Assembly: GCF_900475415.1 (NCBI RefSeq)
Contig: NZ_LS483388.1
Location: 201,501-265,500 of the forward strand
Direction of reading: 5' to 3'
DNA: 64,000 nucleotides
Source: Streptococcus porcinus
GTDB taxonomy: Bacteria; Bacillota; Bacilli; Lactobacillales; Streptococcaceae
The first letter of the stretch is position 1, and every line of letters starts with the position of its first letter. This document shows, one piece after another, positions 34,469-44,179 of this stretch. The translations under genes were made by a program, and so were the position numbers. The notes below the pieces were generated by a model. It worked only from the letters and a program-made list of their open reading frames with translations. It ran no database searches and had not been told where the DNA came from.

Positions 34469-35827
34469 ATGTTACAATATTATCCTTCTTTTAACCACAT
34501 TTTCGACAAACTCAAGTTTTTAAGTGGAAACCGTACAGGGATTTTAAATCAATCTCAGGCTCCGGTTTGTAATCATCCCCATGATGTTTACTTAAAAAGT
34601 GTCACAGGCCAAATGCCGAATTATCATAAACAGTTTATTGGAGAATTGAGCCAAGTCAGTTACCATATCATTGGTTATGGTAGTCATTATGAAGAAGCGC
34701 TTATTAAGTACTTAGGGGAAAGTATTGAACGTTATGCTAGTGTGATTTCTGGTGATTTACTATCAGATCGCATTGTCTACGCTTCTTATAAAGAATTGAG
34801 TCGGACAGATCGGGTTATGCCTCTAGAGTATTTGCAAGTTTTTACCCAAGAACAGATTGATCGTTTTAATGAGTTACACATAACTATGTGTGATAAGATG
34901 GTAACTGAAGATGATGTTTTGGGCTGGGTAAAATGTCCGATGTTTTTTGAAGATAAGGAAATGTATGTTCCTGCCCAAATGCTTTGTGTTGGCTATAAAC
35001 CTAATGATGCTGCCGGGGAGAGACATATTATTCCAGGATTTTCAACAGGAACAGCTTCTCATACGACTTTGGAAGCAGCTATGTGTAATAGCTTGATTGA
35101 GTACATTCAAATTGATTCTATGATGCTTAGCTGGCATACGAAAAAGCCTTGTCCTAAGGTAATTATTGATGACCCAGAGATTGAGGCTATTTTAGAAGAA
35201 GCTAGACTCGGAAAAGAAAGTTTGTATGAGATTATTCCTATTGATATGACCGTAGGAGAAGATAACCCTCTTTATACCTTTGGAATTATCCTAAAAAATA
35301 AATACGATGAAGGTCCCTATCTTTTATTTGGTGTGCAGGGTGGCCTAGACCCTAAACATACCTTGCTAAGGGGTATTATGGAAGCTTCAGCTATTAGTTA
35401 CAGTTACTACTACAGTCTTTTGTATAGAGAAGATCCTCTTCAAACTATTGAGAGTGACGAACCGCTATTTTTAGACTTGGACAGCAATGTTTTCTATTAT
35501 GCGCATCCAAAGGACAGAGATCATAAATGGCAAGCTTTTGAACCTTTGATTTCAGGAGAAGTTCGTTTAAGCGAGCTAGAAAATCATTCCGGACAAAATA
35601 AGAAAGAGGATTTGAAAATCTTATTAGCTTATACCAAGAAAGTTAGTCCTAATGCAGTCTTTTTGGATATTACTCCGCCTGAAACTTCAGAAAAAGGTTG
35701 GTATGTAACACGTGTTTTAACGCCCGAACTACTTGAAATGTGTATTCCATCATTTCCTTTTGCTAATCATCCACGAATGAAACAGTTTGGAGGTGTTACT
35801 AATGCCTTTATCCATCCAATGCCTTAG
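34469..35827 (+). CDS. sagD: SagD, YcaO-family cyclodehydratase
   Basis: A 452-residue YcaO enzyme that uses ATP to cyclise Cys/Ser/Thr residues of SagA to azolines. YcaO features include AAGERHIIPGFSTGTASHTTLEAAMCNSLIE-type ATP-site sequence near residue 190 (in part: GFSTGTASHTTLEAA), IIPIDMTV and a C-terminus ending HPMP, proline-rich as in cyclodehydratases. ATG at 34469 follows AAGGAGG and gives the start MLQYYPSFNHIF; an upstream in-frame ATG at 34442 lies inside sagC and lacks a ribosome site. Confidence 0.95.
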   Translation: MLQYYPSFNHIFDKLKFLSGNRTGILNQSQAPVCNHPHDVYLKSVTGQMPNYHKQFIGELSQVSYHIIGYGSHYEEALIKYLGESIERYASVISGDLLSDRIVYASYKELSRTDRVMPLEYLQVFTQEQIDRFNELHITMCDKMVTEDDVLGWVKCPMFFEDKEMYVPAQMLCVGYKPNDAAGERHIIPGFSTGTASHTTLEAAMCNSLIEYIQIDSMMLSWHTKKPCPKVIIDDPEIEAILEEARLGKESLYEIIPIDMTVGEDNPLYTFGIILKNKYDEGPYLLFGVQGGLDPKHTLLRGIMEASAISYSYYYSLLYREDPLQTIESDEPLFLDLDSNVFYYAHPKDRDHKWQAFEPLISGEVRLSELENHSGQNKKEDLKILLAYTKKVSPNAVFLDITPPETSEKGWYVTRVLTPELLEMCIPSFPFANHPRMKQFGGVTNAFIHPMP

Positions 35828-36473
35828 TTTTTGCTTTTTGCTGGTAACCTGTTGTCCTTTAATTCCGATGCAAGCTATTTTTGGAAAAGGAATGGGGAAA
35901 TATCATTTTAATTTAGTCCCATTTCTAAGAGCAACGCTTGTTTACTATATTTTCGCTTTAGGAGGTATCTTCCTTCTTTCACCTCAACTAAAGTTACCTT
36001 TGGAGGATATTAAGGGGAAGACTCTTCTTACAGGGCTGATTTTAAGTACGTTAGTATTGCTGATTGAAGTGGCTTTCTTGCATGGGTTACATTGTTGGCA
36101 AAAACGGCAGTGGATTCCTCTGAATCTATCATTTGTGGGAACAACCCAAAAATGGTCAGAAATTTTTTATCCATTACTTATAGCTTTTTGTGAAGAAATG
36201 ACCTATCGATTTTTATGGTTTCAGATCCTGTTGTTCCAATGGCACATGCCTATACTGGTAGTTTTGTTGATATCAAGTTTTTGCTACGCTTTAAATCATT
36301 TATTAATGGGCAAGTCCATCTTTTATGCGAAATTATTAACAGGTCTCATTTATGGTAGTATTTACTATATCACTGGACAGTTATGGCTTGTCGTAATGGC
36401 ACATGTTGGAGGTAATCTCTTAGTTGAATGCCTTAGCCGTCTTCAAACAAAAGTTAAGAAGGTGGTAAAATGA
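35802..36473 (+). CDS. sagE: SagE, CPBP-family membrane protease/immunity protein
   Basis: A 223-residue integral membrane protein of the CPBP (CAAX protease and bacteriocin-processing) family. The signature is FCEEMTYRFLWF (EExxxR) with a second motif FCYALNHLLMGK carrying the metal-site His. SagE is thought to cleave the SagA leader and/or give self-immunity. ATG at 35802 lies after GGAGG; the gene overlaps the end of sagD by 26 bases. Its stop overlaps the sagF start. Confidence 0.93.
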   Translation: MPLSIQCLSFCFLLVTCCPLIPMQAIFGKGMGKYHFNLVPFLRATLVYYIFALGGIFLLSPQLKLPLEDIKGKTLLTGLILSTLVLLIEVAFLHGLHCWQKRQWIPLNLSFVGTTQKWSEIFYPLLIAFCEEMTYRFLWFQILLFQWHMPILVVLLISSFCYALNHLLMGKSIFYAKLLTGLIYGSIYYITGQLWLVVMAHVGGNLLVECLSRLQTKVKKVVK

Positions 36474-37159
36474 TTATAAACCTAGCTTTGCTGTTATTTT
36501 TAAGCCTCGTCACTCTTTGGCTAACCAGTTATCGAAGACGCTCTTTACGTAGATGGCATCTTCAGTGGTTAGGTAATATACCTTATCAGGATTTGCTAGA
36601 TATCTTTTTAAGCTTGATTCAGTTGGTGCTTATCCTAGTTCTGACGCTGTGTTGTCCTACAGTTCCTAGTCCAGAAAAGATACTAACCTTTTTAGGACAA
36701 ACTGATTGGCAATGGCAAATTGCTTGTTATTTACTGTTATACCTTATGGTAGTGATAGAAATGACACTCATAATCTTAGTTCTTGTTGTTGATTTGGGCT
36801 TTCAAAGAGATAGTCGTTTACTCTTTAAAAAAATGACTTGGTTACCTTTTAGAAAAGATAGACCAATGGCAAGTATGTTCTTGATAGGTCTTGTTACTTT
36901 GACCGATAGTCTCTTTTTCTTAGGATTACTTCTCTTGTTAGGAAAAAATGAGATGCTAAGTTTAGCGGTGCTTATTTTAGGTTATGGAGCAGTCAAAGCT
37001 TGTCGTTATTCAGATGGCTTAAATCAACTAGTGGCCTTCTGTCTCTTTACAGTGATTGGAGTATGGGCGGTGACTGCAACCTTATTATACGGTTGGTTGG
37101 TAGGTCTTTTGTTAATGACTTTGACTTATCTAATGATTAGTTTTAAAGAGCAAGAGTAA
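36470..37159 (+). CDS. sagF: SagF, membrane protein of the streptolysin S operon
   Basis: A 229-residue multi-pass membrane protein with about six hydrophobic helices and no recognisable catalytic motif. It occupies the sagF position, overlapping sagE by four bases, and is followed by the ABC transporter genes. The function of SagF is not settled in the family; the call is from context and size. Confidence 0.9.
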   Translation: MIINLALLLFLSLVTLWLTSYRRRSLRRWHLQWLGNIPYQDLLDIFLSLIQLVLILVLTLCCPTVPSPEKILTFLGQTDWQWQIACYLLLYLMVVIEMTLIILVLVVDLGFQRDSRLLFKKMTWLPFRKDRPMASMFLIGLVTLTDSLFFLGLLLLLGKNEMLSLAVLILGYGAVKACRYSDGLNQLVAFCLFTVIGVWAVTATLLYGWLVGLLLMTLTYLMISFKEQE

Positions 37160-37178
37160 TGGTGAAAAGGAGTAAGAT

Positions 37179-38111
37179 ATGAGTTTTATTGAGTTAACAG
37201 ATGTTGTCAAAGTCTATAAAGGTGGTAAAAAAGCTGTTGATAATGTTTCACTGACTATTGAAGAAGGACGTATTTACGGCTTGTTGGGTCCAAATGGTGC
37301 TGGTAAGTCGACTTTAATTAACTTAATTTTGGGATTAATTCCTTTAAACGCTGGTGAGATTACTATTTTACAACAATCTCAAAAAGCAATTCGAAAAATT
37401 AGTTCACAGATTGGTTACGTTCCTCAAGATATTGCTGTTTATCCTGACCTGACTGCCTATGAAAATGTGGAACTTTTCGGTTCTCTGTACGGCTTGAAAG
37501 GAGAGCAGTTAAAGGAACGAGTTCTAAAGAGCTTGGACTTTGTAGGGTTACAAGCACAAGCTAAGCAATTCCCTAGTCAATTTTCAGGAGGAATGAAAAG
37601 ACGTTTGAATATCGCTTGTGCCTTGGTGCATTCACCTAAATTAATTATTTTTGATGAACCTACCGTAGGTATTGATCCTCAATCGCGTAATCATATTTTA
37701 GAATCGATACGTTTGTTAAATGAAGAAGGTGCGACTGTTATCTATACGACTCATTATATGGAAGAAGTAGAAGCTCTTTGTGACTATATTTTTATCATGG
37801 ACCATGGTCAAATTATTGAAGCAGGTAATAAAGTTGAGCTAGAAAAACGCTATGCTGCTGATCTTACAAATCAAATTATAGTAACTTTGACAGATTCTAA
37901 ACAATTGGATTTGTTTGATTGGGAAAAAAAACCTGGGTGGTCCTTGCTAACTAATGACGACCAATCAATCTTAATGATTGAAAACGGAGATATCGCAACT
38001 GTTGTTCAGCAATTAAGGGAGTCTAATATCGGTTTTAGTGAGATTAAACATAACCACTTGAATTTAGAAGAAATCTTCTTACATTTAACAGGTAAGAAGC
38101 TAAGAGATTAG
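37179..38111 (+). CDS. sagG: SagG, streptolysin S exporter ATPase
   Basis: A 310-residue ABC ATPase. The Walker A motif is LLGPNGAGKST, the signature is SQFSGGMKRRL, the Walker B motif is LIIFDEP and the switch histidine lies in TTHYMEE. A C-terminal extension of about 80 residues follows, as in ABC-2 drug/bacteriocin exporters. It powers export of mature streptolysin S together with the membrane proteins SagH and SagI encoded just downstream. Confidence 0.96.
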   Translation: MSFIELTDVVKVYKGGKKAVDNVSLTIEEGRIYGLLGPNGAGKSTLINLILGLIPLNAGEITILQQSQKAIRKISSQIGYVPQDIAVYPDLTAYENVELFGSLYGLKGEQLKERVLKSLDFVGLQAQAKQFPSQFSGGMKRRLNIACALVHSPKLIIFDEPTVGIDPQSRNHILESIRLLNEEGATVIYTTHYMEEVEALCDYIFIMDHGQIIEAGNKVELEKRYAADLTNQIIVTLTDSKQLDLFDWEKKPGWSLLTNDDQSILMIENGDIATVVQQLRESNIGFSEIKHNHLNLEEIFLHLTGKKLRD

Positions 38112-38119
38112 AGGTCAGT

Positions 38120-39247
38120 ATGGTTTTATTTCATTTAATCAAAAAAGAAAGTTTACAGATTTTCCGAAATCGAACAGCCTTTTTAATGATGGTAATCTTC
38201 CCAATTCTGATGATTATGATTTTAAGTTTTGCCTTTAAATCAAGCTTTAATACGACAACAACAGTTCCTAAGTTAACCGTTCGTTATCAATTAGAGGGGA
38301 AGAAAACAGACTATCAGAAAAATTTCCTTGCCTTTTTAAAGACTTTAAATCAAGAATTGAGGCTGGAGGCTAAACCGAGCAAAGATCTCGCAGCAGATAA
38401 GAAGAAGGTTAGCGAGGGTGCCTTGACAGCTACTTTAGAAGTGAAGGATAGCCAAACCATCAAGGTGACAACCAATAATATTAATCAGCAGAATGCTGAT
38501 TTGATCAATATGTTGGTAACAAACTATGTTGATAACGCCAAAACTTTTGATTCTATAAGTGAACTCTATCCTCAAGGACTGGCTAAAATTAAGAAACGGA
38601 AAGTGGATTTTGTTCAAGTTAGTTCTGTTCAGACTAGTAAAGGCATGACATCAGCTGACTATTACGCCATCTCCATGTTTACCATGATTACCTTTTATAG
38701 CATCATGTCCGCAATGAACCTTGTCTTGTCGGATCGCCAACAAGGGATAACCAACCGCCTCCACTTAACAGGAGTTTCTTCAGGTCTCTTGGTTTTTGGT
38801 AAACTAATTGGAGCCATGTTGGCAACAACCGTTCAATTGGGGATCCTTTATGTTTTCACAAGGTTTGTTTTACGGGTTAGTTGGGGAAACAATGATTGGC
38901 AAATTATTGGAGTTACGGCTTCTATGATTTACCTCTCTGTGGCAATCGGGATTGGAATGGCCATCAGCATTAAAAATGAAGCTTTCTTGACAGTTGCTTC
39001 TAATGTTGTTATTCCTATTTTTGCCTTTTTAGGAGGGAGCTATGTTCCTTTGTCAACTCTAAATAGCCCTTTTATTAACCAGCTATCCAATATTTCACCA
39101 ATCAAATGGGTTAATGATAGTTTGTTTTACCTTATTTTTGGTGGTCAACATAATCCAATTCCTGTGACGTTGATGGTTAATATTGGGATTGGGACAGCCT
39201 TTATAATTCTAGCTTTGATAGGAATGAGAAAGCAGGTGACCACATGA
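38120..39247 (+). CDS. sagH: SagH, streptolysin S exporter permease
   Basis: A 375-residue ABC-2 type permease with an N-terminal helix (about 18-38), a large outside domain to about 185 and five further helices, ending near residue 370. It starts eight bases after sagG and its stop overlaps the sagI start, so the exporter genes are coupled. The topology matches the DrrB/YhgE-like permeases of SLS-type toxin exporters. Confidence 0.93.
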   Translation: MVLFHLIKKESLQIFRNRTAFLMMVIFPILMIMILSFAFKSSFNTTTTVPKLTVRYQLEGKKTDYQKNFLAFLKTLNQELRLEAKPSKDLAADKKKVSEGALTATLEVKDSQTIKVTTNNINQQNADLINMLVTNYVDNAKTFDSISELYPQGLAKIKKRKVDFVQVSSVQTSKGMTSADYYAISMFTMITFYSIMSAMNLVLSDRQQGITNRLHLTGVSSGLLVFGKLIGAMLATTVQLGILYVFTRFVLRVSWGNNDWQIIGVTASMIYLSVAIGIGMAISIKNEAFLTVASNVVIPIFAFLGGSYVPLSTLNSPFINQLSNISPIKWVNDSLFYLIFGGQHNPIPVTLMVNIGIGTAFIILALIGMRKQVTT

Positions 39248-40362
39248 TTTATTTTATAAAAACTTTATTTGTCAAAATACGACGAAAAAAGACTAGCTAT
39301 GTGACCTTCCTTTTGTTGCCTATCTTAACGACCCTCTTAGCCCTATCTTTAAGTTTTTCTGGGAATAGCCAAGCTAAAATTGGTATTTTAGATAAGGACC
39401 AGAGTCAGATTTCTAAACAATTTATTACGCAATTGAAACAAAATAAAAAGTATGATATCTTTACCAAAATAGAAGAAAATCATATCGATGACTACTTTCA
39501 ATCCAAAACTCTAGAGGCTGTGCTCACCATTGATAAAGGTTTTTCAGAGAAAGTATTAAAAGGAGAAGCTCAACAACTGAAACTCCGTTCGATTGCTAAT
39601 AGCGAGATTACAGAATGGTTTAAAGCACAAGTCAACTATCTTTTGGAAAATTATAATATCATGGGAGATGTAGCTACTGGTCATCAAAAAACCTTTGATA
39701 AGATTTTGCAGAAAAATAAAGAGTTAGATTACCATGTCAAACAAGTGACTTTAGCAGACCGCTCACGTAGCAAGTCGGTATCATCAACCACAACAGGTTT
39801 TTTACTTATCTTGATGCTGGGGAGTACAAGTGTCATTTATGGAGGCATTTTGACTGATAAGTCGAGTCAGATTTATAATCGCCTAATCCTATCAAAACTG
39901 TCTCGTTTCCAATACATGTTTAGCTATGTTTGTGTAGGGCTTGTTGCCTTTGCTATCCAAATTGTGATTATGCTTAGTCTACTAAGGGTGTTTAATATTA
40001 GTTTTTACCTCCCAACGCCAATACTTTTGCTTATTTTCTTCCTCTTTAGTTTACTGGCGATAGGATTTGGTTTATTAATTGGAGCTGTGACACAGAATTC
40101 TCAGCAAAGTAGTCAGTTAGCTAATCTCATTGTTATGCCAACTTCAATGTTAGCTGGATGTCTGTGGCCTTTATCAATTACACCTTCTTACATGCAGGCC
40201 ATCGGGAAATTATTGCCACAAAACTGGGTTTTGTCAGCTGTAGCCACGTTTCAAAGTGGTGGAGATTTATCACAAGCCTGGCCATATCTATTAGCCTTAT
40301 TCGTAACAGCAGCAGCTTTCATTACTCTTTCAAGTTTATTACTAAAACCTTCTCGCATATAG
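39244..40362 (+). CDS. sagI: SagI, streptolysin S exporter permease
   Basis: A 372-residue ABC-2 permease with the same layout as SagH: a first helix near residue 20, an extracellular domain and a cluster of helices from about 180. The LANLIVMPTSMLAGCLWPL segment is typical of the family. It overlaps sagH by four bases and is the last gene of the operon, followed by a terminator. Confidence 0.93.
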   Translation: MIYFIKTLFVKIRRKKTSYVTFLLLPILTTLLALSLSFSGNSQAKIGILDKDQSQISKQFITQLKQNKKYDIFTKIEENHIDDYFQSKTLEAVLTIDKGFSEKVLKGEAQQLKLRSIANSEITEWFKAQVNYLLENYNIMGDVATGHQKTFDKILQKNKELDYHVKQVTLADRSRSKSVSSTTTGFLLILMLGSTSVIYGGILTDKSSQIYNRLILSKLSRFQYMFSYVCVGLVAFAIQIVIMLSLLRVFNISFYLPTPILLLIFFLFSLLAIGFGLLIGAVTQNSQQSSQLANLIVMPTSMLAGCLWPLSITPSYMQAIGKLLPQNWVLSAVATFQSGGDLSQAWPYLLALFVTAAAFITLSSLLLKPSRI

Positions 40363-40390
40363 TTAAGGGGAGCTAGTAAAGAGAAATATT

Positions 40391-40432
40391 AAAAAGTTCC
40401 AAAGTCTTATATTACTCTGGGACTTTTTTTTC
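40391..40432 (+). terminator. Terminator of the sag operon
   Basis: AAAAAGTTCC (40391-40400) pairs with GGGACTTTTT (40419-40428, one bulge) followed by more T residues. Confidence 0.75.
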
Positions 40433-40508
40433 TATTCATAGTTTTTTTATTACTATGCTAGTTTTTTACGGTTGTTTTAAACTTTAGCCATAAAATCATA
40501 CCTTAATT

Positions 40509-41075
40509 TTATAGTTTTCCGTAAACAGGTGTGGGCGGTTGATAGTTTAAGATGAACTTTTCAATTTCTGAAATATCCTGAGAGAAAAGGATGTTATCGC
40601 GGTCGCTTTGACTTAAAAAACCCTCAGCAACCATGTGGTCAAACATCTTTTTTAATTGGTTAAAATAACCATTGATATTGAAGAGAATACATGGCTTATC
40701 ATTTTGTCCTATTCGCGACCAAGAAATAACTTCGGAGATTTCTTCTAAAGTTCCAGGTCCACCTGGTAAAGCAATAAATACTTCGCCAAGAGCCATCATT
40801 TTAGCTTTACGCTTTGGCATATCATCAACAACAATGAATTCTGATAAGTTAGCATGAGCGATTTCTTTATCCTTTAGAAAAGTCGGCATAACACCAATTG
40901 CATGTCCTTTATTTTCAATGATGGTATTGGCCATTATCCCCATTAGACCAATTTTTCCACCGCCGTAGACCAAACCGTGATTATTTTGAGCCATCCATAA
41001 AGCTAGTTCTCTTGTCTTTTTGCTATAAATGGGATTAGAGCCTGTACTTGCACCACAAAAAATTGTTATTTTCAC
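40509..41075 (-). CDS. LOG-family protein (nucleotide 5'-monophosphate phosphoribohydrolase)
   Basis: A 188-residue cytoplasmic Rossmann-like enzyme of the LOG/TIGR00730 family. The signature is PGGPGTLEEISE (about residue 104) with an upstream catalytic arginine region MPKRKAKM. The N-terminal GASTGSNPIYSK and VYGGGKIGLMG are also typical. Such enzymes release free bases from nucleoside monophosphates, including cytokinin-type ones; the bacterial substrate in streptococci is uncertain. The start is GTG at 41075 after GGAGA. It is transcribed away from the metal ABC operon and towards the sag terminator. Confidence 0.88.
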   Translation of the reverse strand: MKITIFCGASTGSNPIYSKKTRELALWMAQNNHGLVYGGGKIGLMGIMANTIIENKGHAIGVMPTFLKDKEIAHANLSEFIVVDDMPKRKAKMMALGEVFIALPGGPGTLEEISEVISWSRIGQNDKPCILFNINGYFNQLKKMFDHMVAEGFLSQSDRDNILFSQDISEIEKFILNYQPPTPVYGKL

Positions 41076-41348
41076 TTTATTAATCTCCTTTTTAGTCTAT
41101 TGTTATGCATAATGAAACTATCTTTTAAAGAAATGTTATAGTTCTTACAATGAAAAATAGCGTTTTATTGCTGATGAGGAGGTTACCTACCTAAGTCATC
41201 AACTTTATTTCCTTAAAAATTGTAACAAATGATTAGAGAAAATAGCAATATTAAGTGATACCATTTTTAGTTTGGAGATAAAAGTAGTGATAGAGCCAAT
41301 CTAGAAGTGCGCTACTGATATTATTCTAAAAGATATCGAAAATTCTAA

Positions 41349-41393
41349 TTAACCAGTTAAGTAATTGATATCCAATTTGTTTATTGTTATAAT
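41349..41393 (+). promoter_or_regulatory. Promoter with a perfect AdcR-type zinc operator before the Nik/Opp-like operon
   Basis: TTAACCAGTTAA (41349-41360) matches the AdcR consensus TTAACYRGTTAA exactly. It sits just upstream of TTGATA (41365-41370), 17 bases and a perfect TATAAT (41388-41393). Position next to the -35 fits repression by zinc-loaded AdcR. The same motif family controls lmb-htpA in this window. Confidence 0.85.
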
Positions 41394-41454
41394 GAAATCG
41401 AGTCGTTAAATTTATGATATATCAATTATCAATTAGAAATAAGGAGATTTGACA

Positions 41455-43083
41455 GTGTCAAAATATCTGAAATACTTATCTATTATTACTCTGTTTTTAG
41501 CTAGTCTCTTTTTAGTAGCATGTCAAAATCAAAAATCGCAGACAAAGGAACGTAATCGGAAGCAGCGTCCAAAAGATGAATTAGTTGTGTCTATGGGAGC
41601 AAAGCTTCCTCATGAATTTGATCCTAAGGATCGTTATGGTATTCATAATGAAGCTAATATTACTCATAGTACATTACTAAAGCGGATGCCAAACTTAGAC
41701 ATTAAGGGTGAACTTGCTAAAAAATATACCATTTCTAAAGACGGTCTGACTTGGTCTTTTGACTTAAATGATGATTTTAAATTCTCTAATGGTAAGCCTG
41801 TCACTGCTGAGGATGTCAAATTTACTTATGACATGCTGAAAGAGGACGGTAAAGCTTGGGATTTATCTTTCTTGAAGGATATTGAGGTTGACGGTAAAGA
41901 CAAAGTCAGCTTTCACCTTACCAAGGCGCATTCAACTTTTACAGCCCAGTTAACTGAAATTCCGATTGTCCCTAAAAATGATTATAAGGAAAATTATAAG
42001 TCTAATCCTATAGGATCTGGTCCGTACATGGTAAAAGAATATAAGCCTGGTGAGCAAGCCATCTTTGTTCGTAACCCATATTGGCATGGGAAAAAGCCTT
42101 ATTTCAAGAAGTGGACATGGGTCTTACTAGATGAAAATACAGCCTTAGCAGCCTTAGAATCTGGTGATGTTGATATGATTTATGCGACGCCAGAACTTGC
42201 TGATAAAAAGGTCAAAGGAACGCGTCTTCTGGATATTCCCTCAAATGATGTCCGAGGTTTATCCTTACCTTATGTGAAAAAAGGTGTGGTCAAAGACTCA
42301 CCAGATGGATATCCTGTGGGGAATGATGTGACAAGTGATCCGGCTATCCGACAAGCCTTAACCATTGGCTTAAACCGGAAAAAAGTTCTTGAGACTGTTT
42401 TGAACGGTTATGGAAAGCCTGCTTATTCGATTATTGACCAGACACCATTTTGGGAAACAAAAACGGCAATTAAGGATAATAAGATAGCAAAAGCCAAACA
42501 GATTTTAAGCAAAGCTGGTTGGGAAGAACAAGCAGATGGCAGTCGCAAAAAGGATAATCTTAATGCAGAGTTTGATCTTTATTATCCTACTAATGATCAA
42601 TTGCGAGCTAATCTAGCTGTTGAAATAGCAGATCAAGCAAAAGCCTTAGGAATTACTATCAAACTGAAGGCCAGCAACTGGGACGAAATGGCAACTAAAT
42701 CACATGATTCAGCATTACTTTATGCTGGTGGACGCCACCATGCTCAACAGTTCTATGAATCACACCATCCGAGCTTAGCAGGAAAAGGTTGGACTAATAT
42801 TACTTTCTACAATAATCCGACCGTAACACAGTACCTTGACAAAGCTATGGCCTCTTCTGATCTCGACAAAGCTAATCACTACTGGAAATTAGCACAATGG
42901 GATGGGAAAACTGGCGCTTCAACACTTGGAGATTTGCCAAATGTTTGGTTGGTAAGTCTCAATCATACCTATATTGGTGATAAGCGCATCAATGTGGGGG
43001 AACAAGGGATTCATAGCCATGGGCATGACTGGTCATTGTTGACCAATATTGCCGAGTGGACCTGGGATGAATCAACTAAGTAA
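41455..43083 (+). CDS. Substrate-binding lipoprotein of a Nik/Opp-type ABC importer
   Basis: A 542-residue solute-binding protein of family 5 (peptide/nickel type) with lipobox LFLVAC near residue 23. The GTG start at 41455 lies eight bases after AAGGAG; the in-frame TTG at 41449 is too close. Conserved family features include YTISKDGLTWSFDL, KPVTAEDVKFTYD and GSGPYMVKEY. Histidine-rich patches (GGRHHAQQF, ESHHPS, HSHGHDW) suggest metal or metal-histidine/metallophore ligands. With an AdcR operator upstream, zinc or a zinc complex is as plausible as nickel. It heads a five-gene operon. Confidence 0.85.
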   Translation: MSKYLKYLSIITLFLASLFLVACQNQKSQTKERNRKQRPKDELVVSMGAKLPHEFDPKDRYGIHNEANITHSTLLKRMPNLDIKGELAKKYTISKDGLTWSFDLNDDFKFSNGKPVTAEDVKFTYDMLKEDGKAWDLSFLKDIEVDGKDKVSFHLTKAHSTFTAQLTEIPIVPKNDYKENYKSNPIGSGPYMVKEYKPGEQAIFVRNPYWHGKKPYFKKWTWVLLDENTALAALESGDVDMIYATPELADKKVKGTRLLDIPSNDVRGLSLPYVKKGVVKDSPDGYPVGNDVTSDPAIRQALTIGLNRKKVLETVLNGYGKPAYSIIDQTPFWETKTAIKDNKIAKAKQILSKAGWEEQADGSRKKDNLNAEFDLYYPTNDQLRANLAVEIADQAKALGITIKLKASNWDEMATKSHDSALLYAGGRHHAQQFYESHHPSLAGKGWTNITFYNNPTVTQYLDKAMASSDLDKANHYWKLAQWDGKTGASTLGDLPNVWLVSLNHTYIGDKRINVGEQGIHSHGHDWSLLTNIAEWTWDESTK

Positions 43084-43195
43084 CTATTCTAGTTAATACA
43101 GCGACTTTAAGTTTGGAGTCAGAGAAAACAAGACACACAGGACTGTGCTGATCGTTTCCTCGGCTCCTTTTCTTATCGATTAAGGAGATTTCTCT

Positions 43196-44179
43196 GTGAA
43201 ACACATTACTACTGTTGTCATCTGGAAAATTATCAGATGCTTCACACTAATTTTGGGGGTATCTGTTTTTACTTTTATTTTGTTAAAACAATCTCCAGTT
43301 GATCCTGTCATGGCAAGTGTCAATTATGACACGTCATTGACCCCTCTTCAATACAAAGCGATTGCTCATCATTATGGCTTAGACAAGCCAGCTCCGGTTC
43401 AGTATTTGATCTGGCTAAAAAACTTTTTGCAAGGTCATTTAGGTCATTCGCTTGTTTATCGCCAACCAGTCATTGATATTATCAAATCACGCGCAGGAGC
43501 TTCTTTTGTACTTATGGGACTATCTTGGCTTCTATCAGGACTTATTGGTTTTACCTTAGGTGCTTTATCAGCTTTTTGCCACGGTAGGTTACTTGACCGT
43601 ATCATTAGATGGTTTTCCTACCTTCAGATTTCTGTACCAACTTTTTGGATTGGACTCCTTTTCTTATTAGTCTTCTCTGTGCAATTAGGCTGGTTTCCAA
43701 TAGGTATTTCATCGCCAATAGGGACTTTAAGCCAAGATATTACAGTAATTGATCGCATTAGGCATCTCATTTTACCTGTTTTCACTCTGAGTATTTTAGG
43801 AATCGCCAATGTTACCCTTCATACTAGGGGGAAGATGCTAGCTGTGCTTTCTAGTGAGTATGTTTTATTTGCAAAGGCGCGTGGAGAAACTGATTGGCAA
43901 ATTTTTAAATACCATTGTTTAAGGAATGCTATTGTACCAGCGATTACCCTTCATTTTTCATATTTTGGAGAATTATTTGGTGGCTCTGTACTTGCTGAGC
44001 AAGTTTTTTCATATCCTGGTTTGGGATCAACTCTTACCGAAGCAGGACTTAAGAGTGATACGCCGCTTCTTCTTGCTATCGTGATGATAGGAACAATCTT
44101 TGTTTTTACTGGTAATCTTATTGCTGATATCTTAACTAGTCTAATCAATCCACAATTGAGGAGAAAAGCATGTCAATAG
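43196..44179 (+). CDS. ABC permease NikB-like
   Basis: A 327-residue permease with six helices of the binding-protein-dependent transport family. The N-terminal VSVFTFILLKQSPVDPVMA segment and the cytoplasmic loop ending in EYVLFAKARGETDWQIF (EAA-type motif) contact the ATPases. The start is GTG at 43196 after AAGGAGA. It overlaps the next permease gene by ten bases. A 112-base gap separates it from the lipoprotein gene. Confidence 0.9.
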   Translation: MKHITTVVIWKIIRCFTLILGVSVFTFILLKQSPVDPVMASVNYDTSLTPLQYKAIAHHYGLDKPAPVQYLIWLKNFLQGHLGHSLVYRQPVIDIIKSRAGASFVLMGLSWLLSGLIGFTLGALSAFCHGRLLDRIIRWFSYLQISVPTFWIGLLFLLVFSVQLGWFPIGISSPIGTLSQDITVIDRIRHLILPVFTLSILGIANVTLHTRGKMLAVLSSEYVLFAKARGETDWQIFKYHCLRNAIVPAITLHFSYFGELFGGSVLAEQVFSYPGLGSTLTEAGLKSDTPLLLAIVMIGTIFVFTGNLIADILTSLINPQLRRKACQ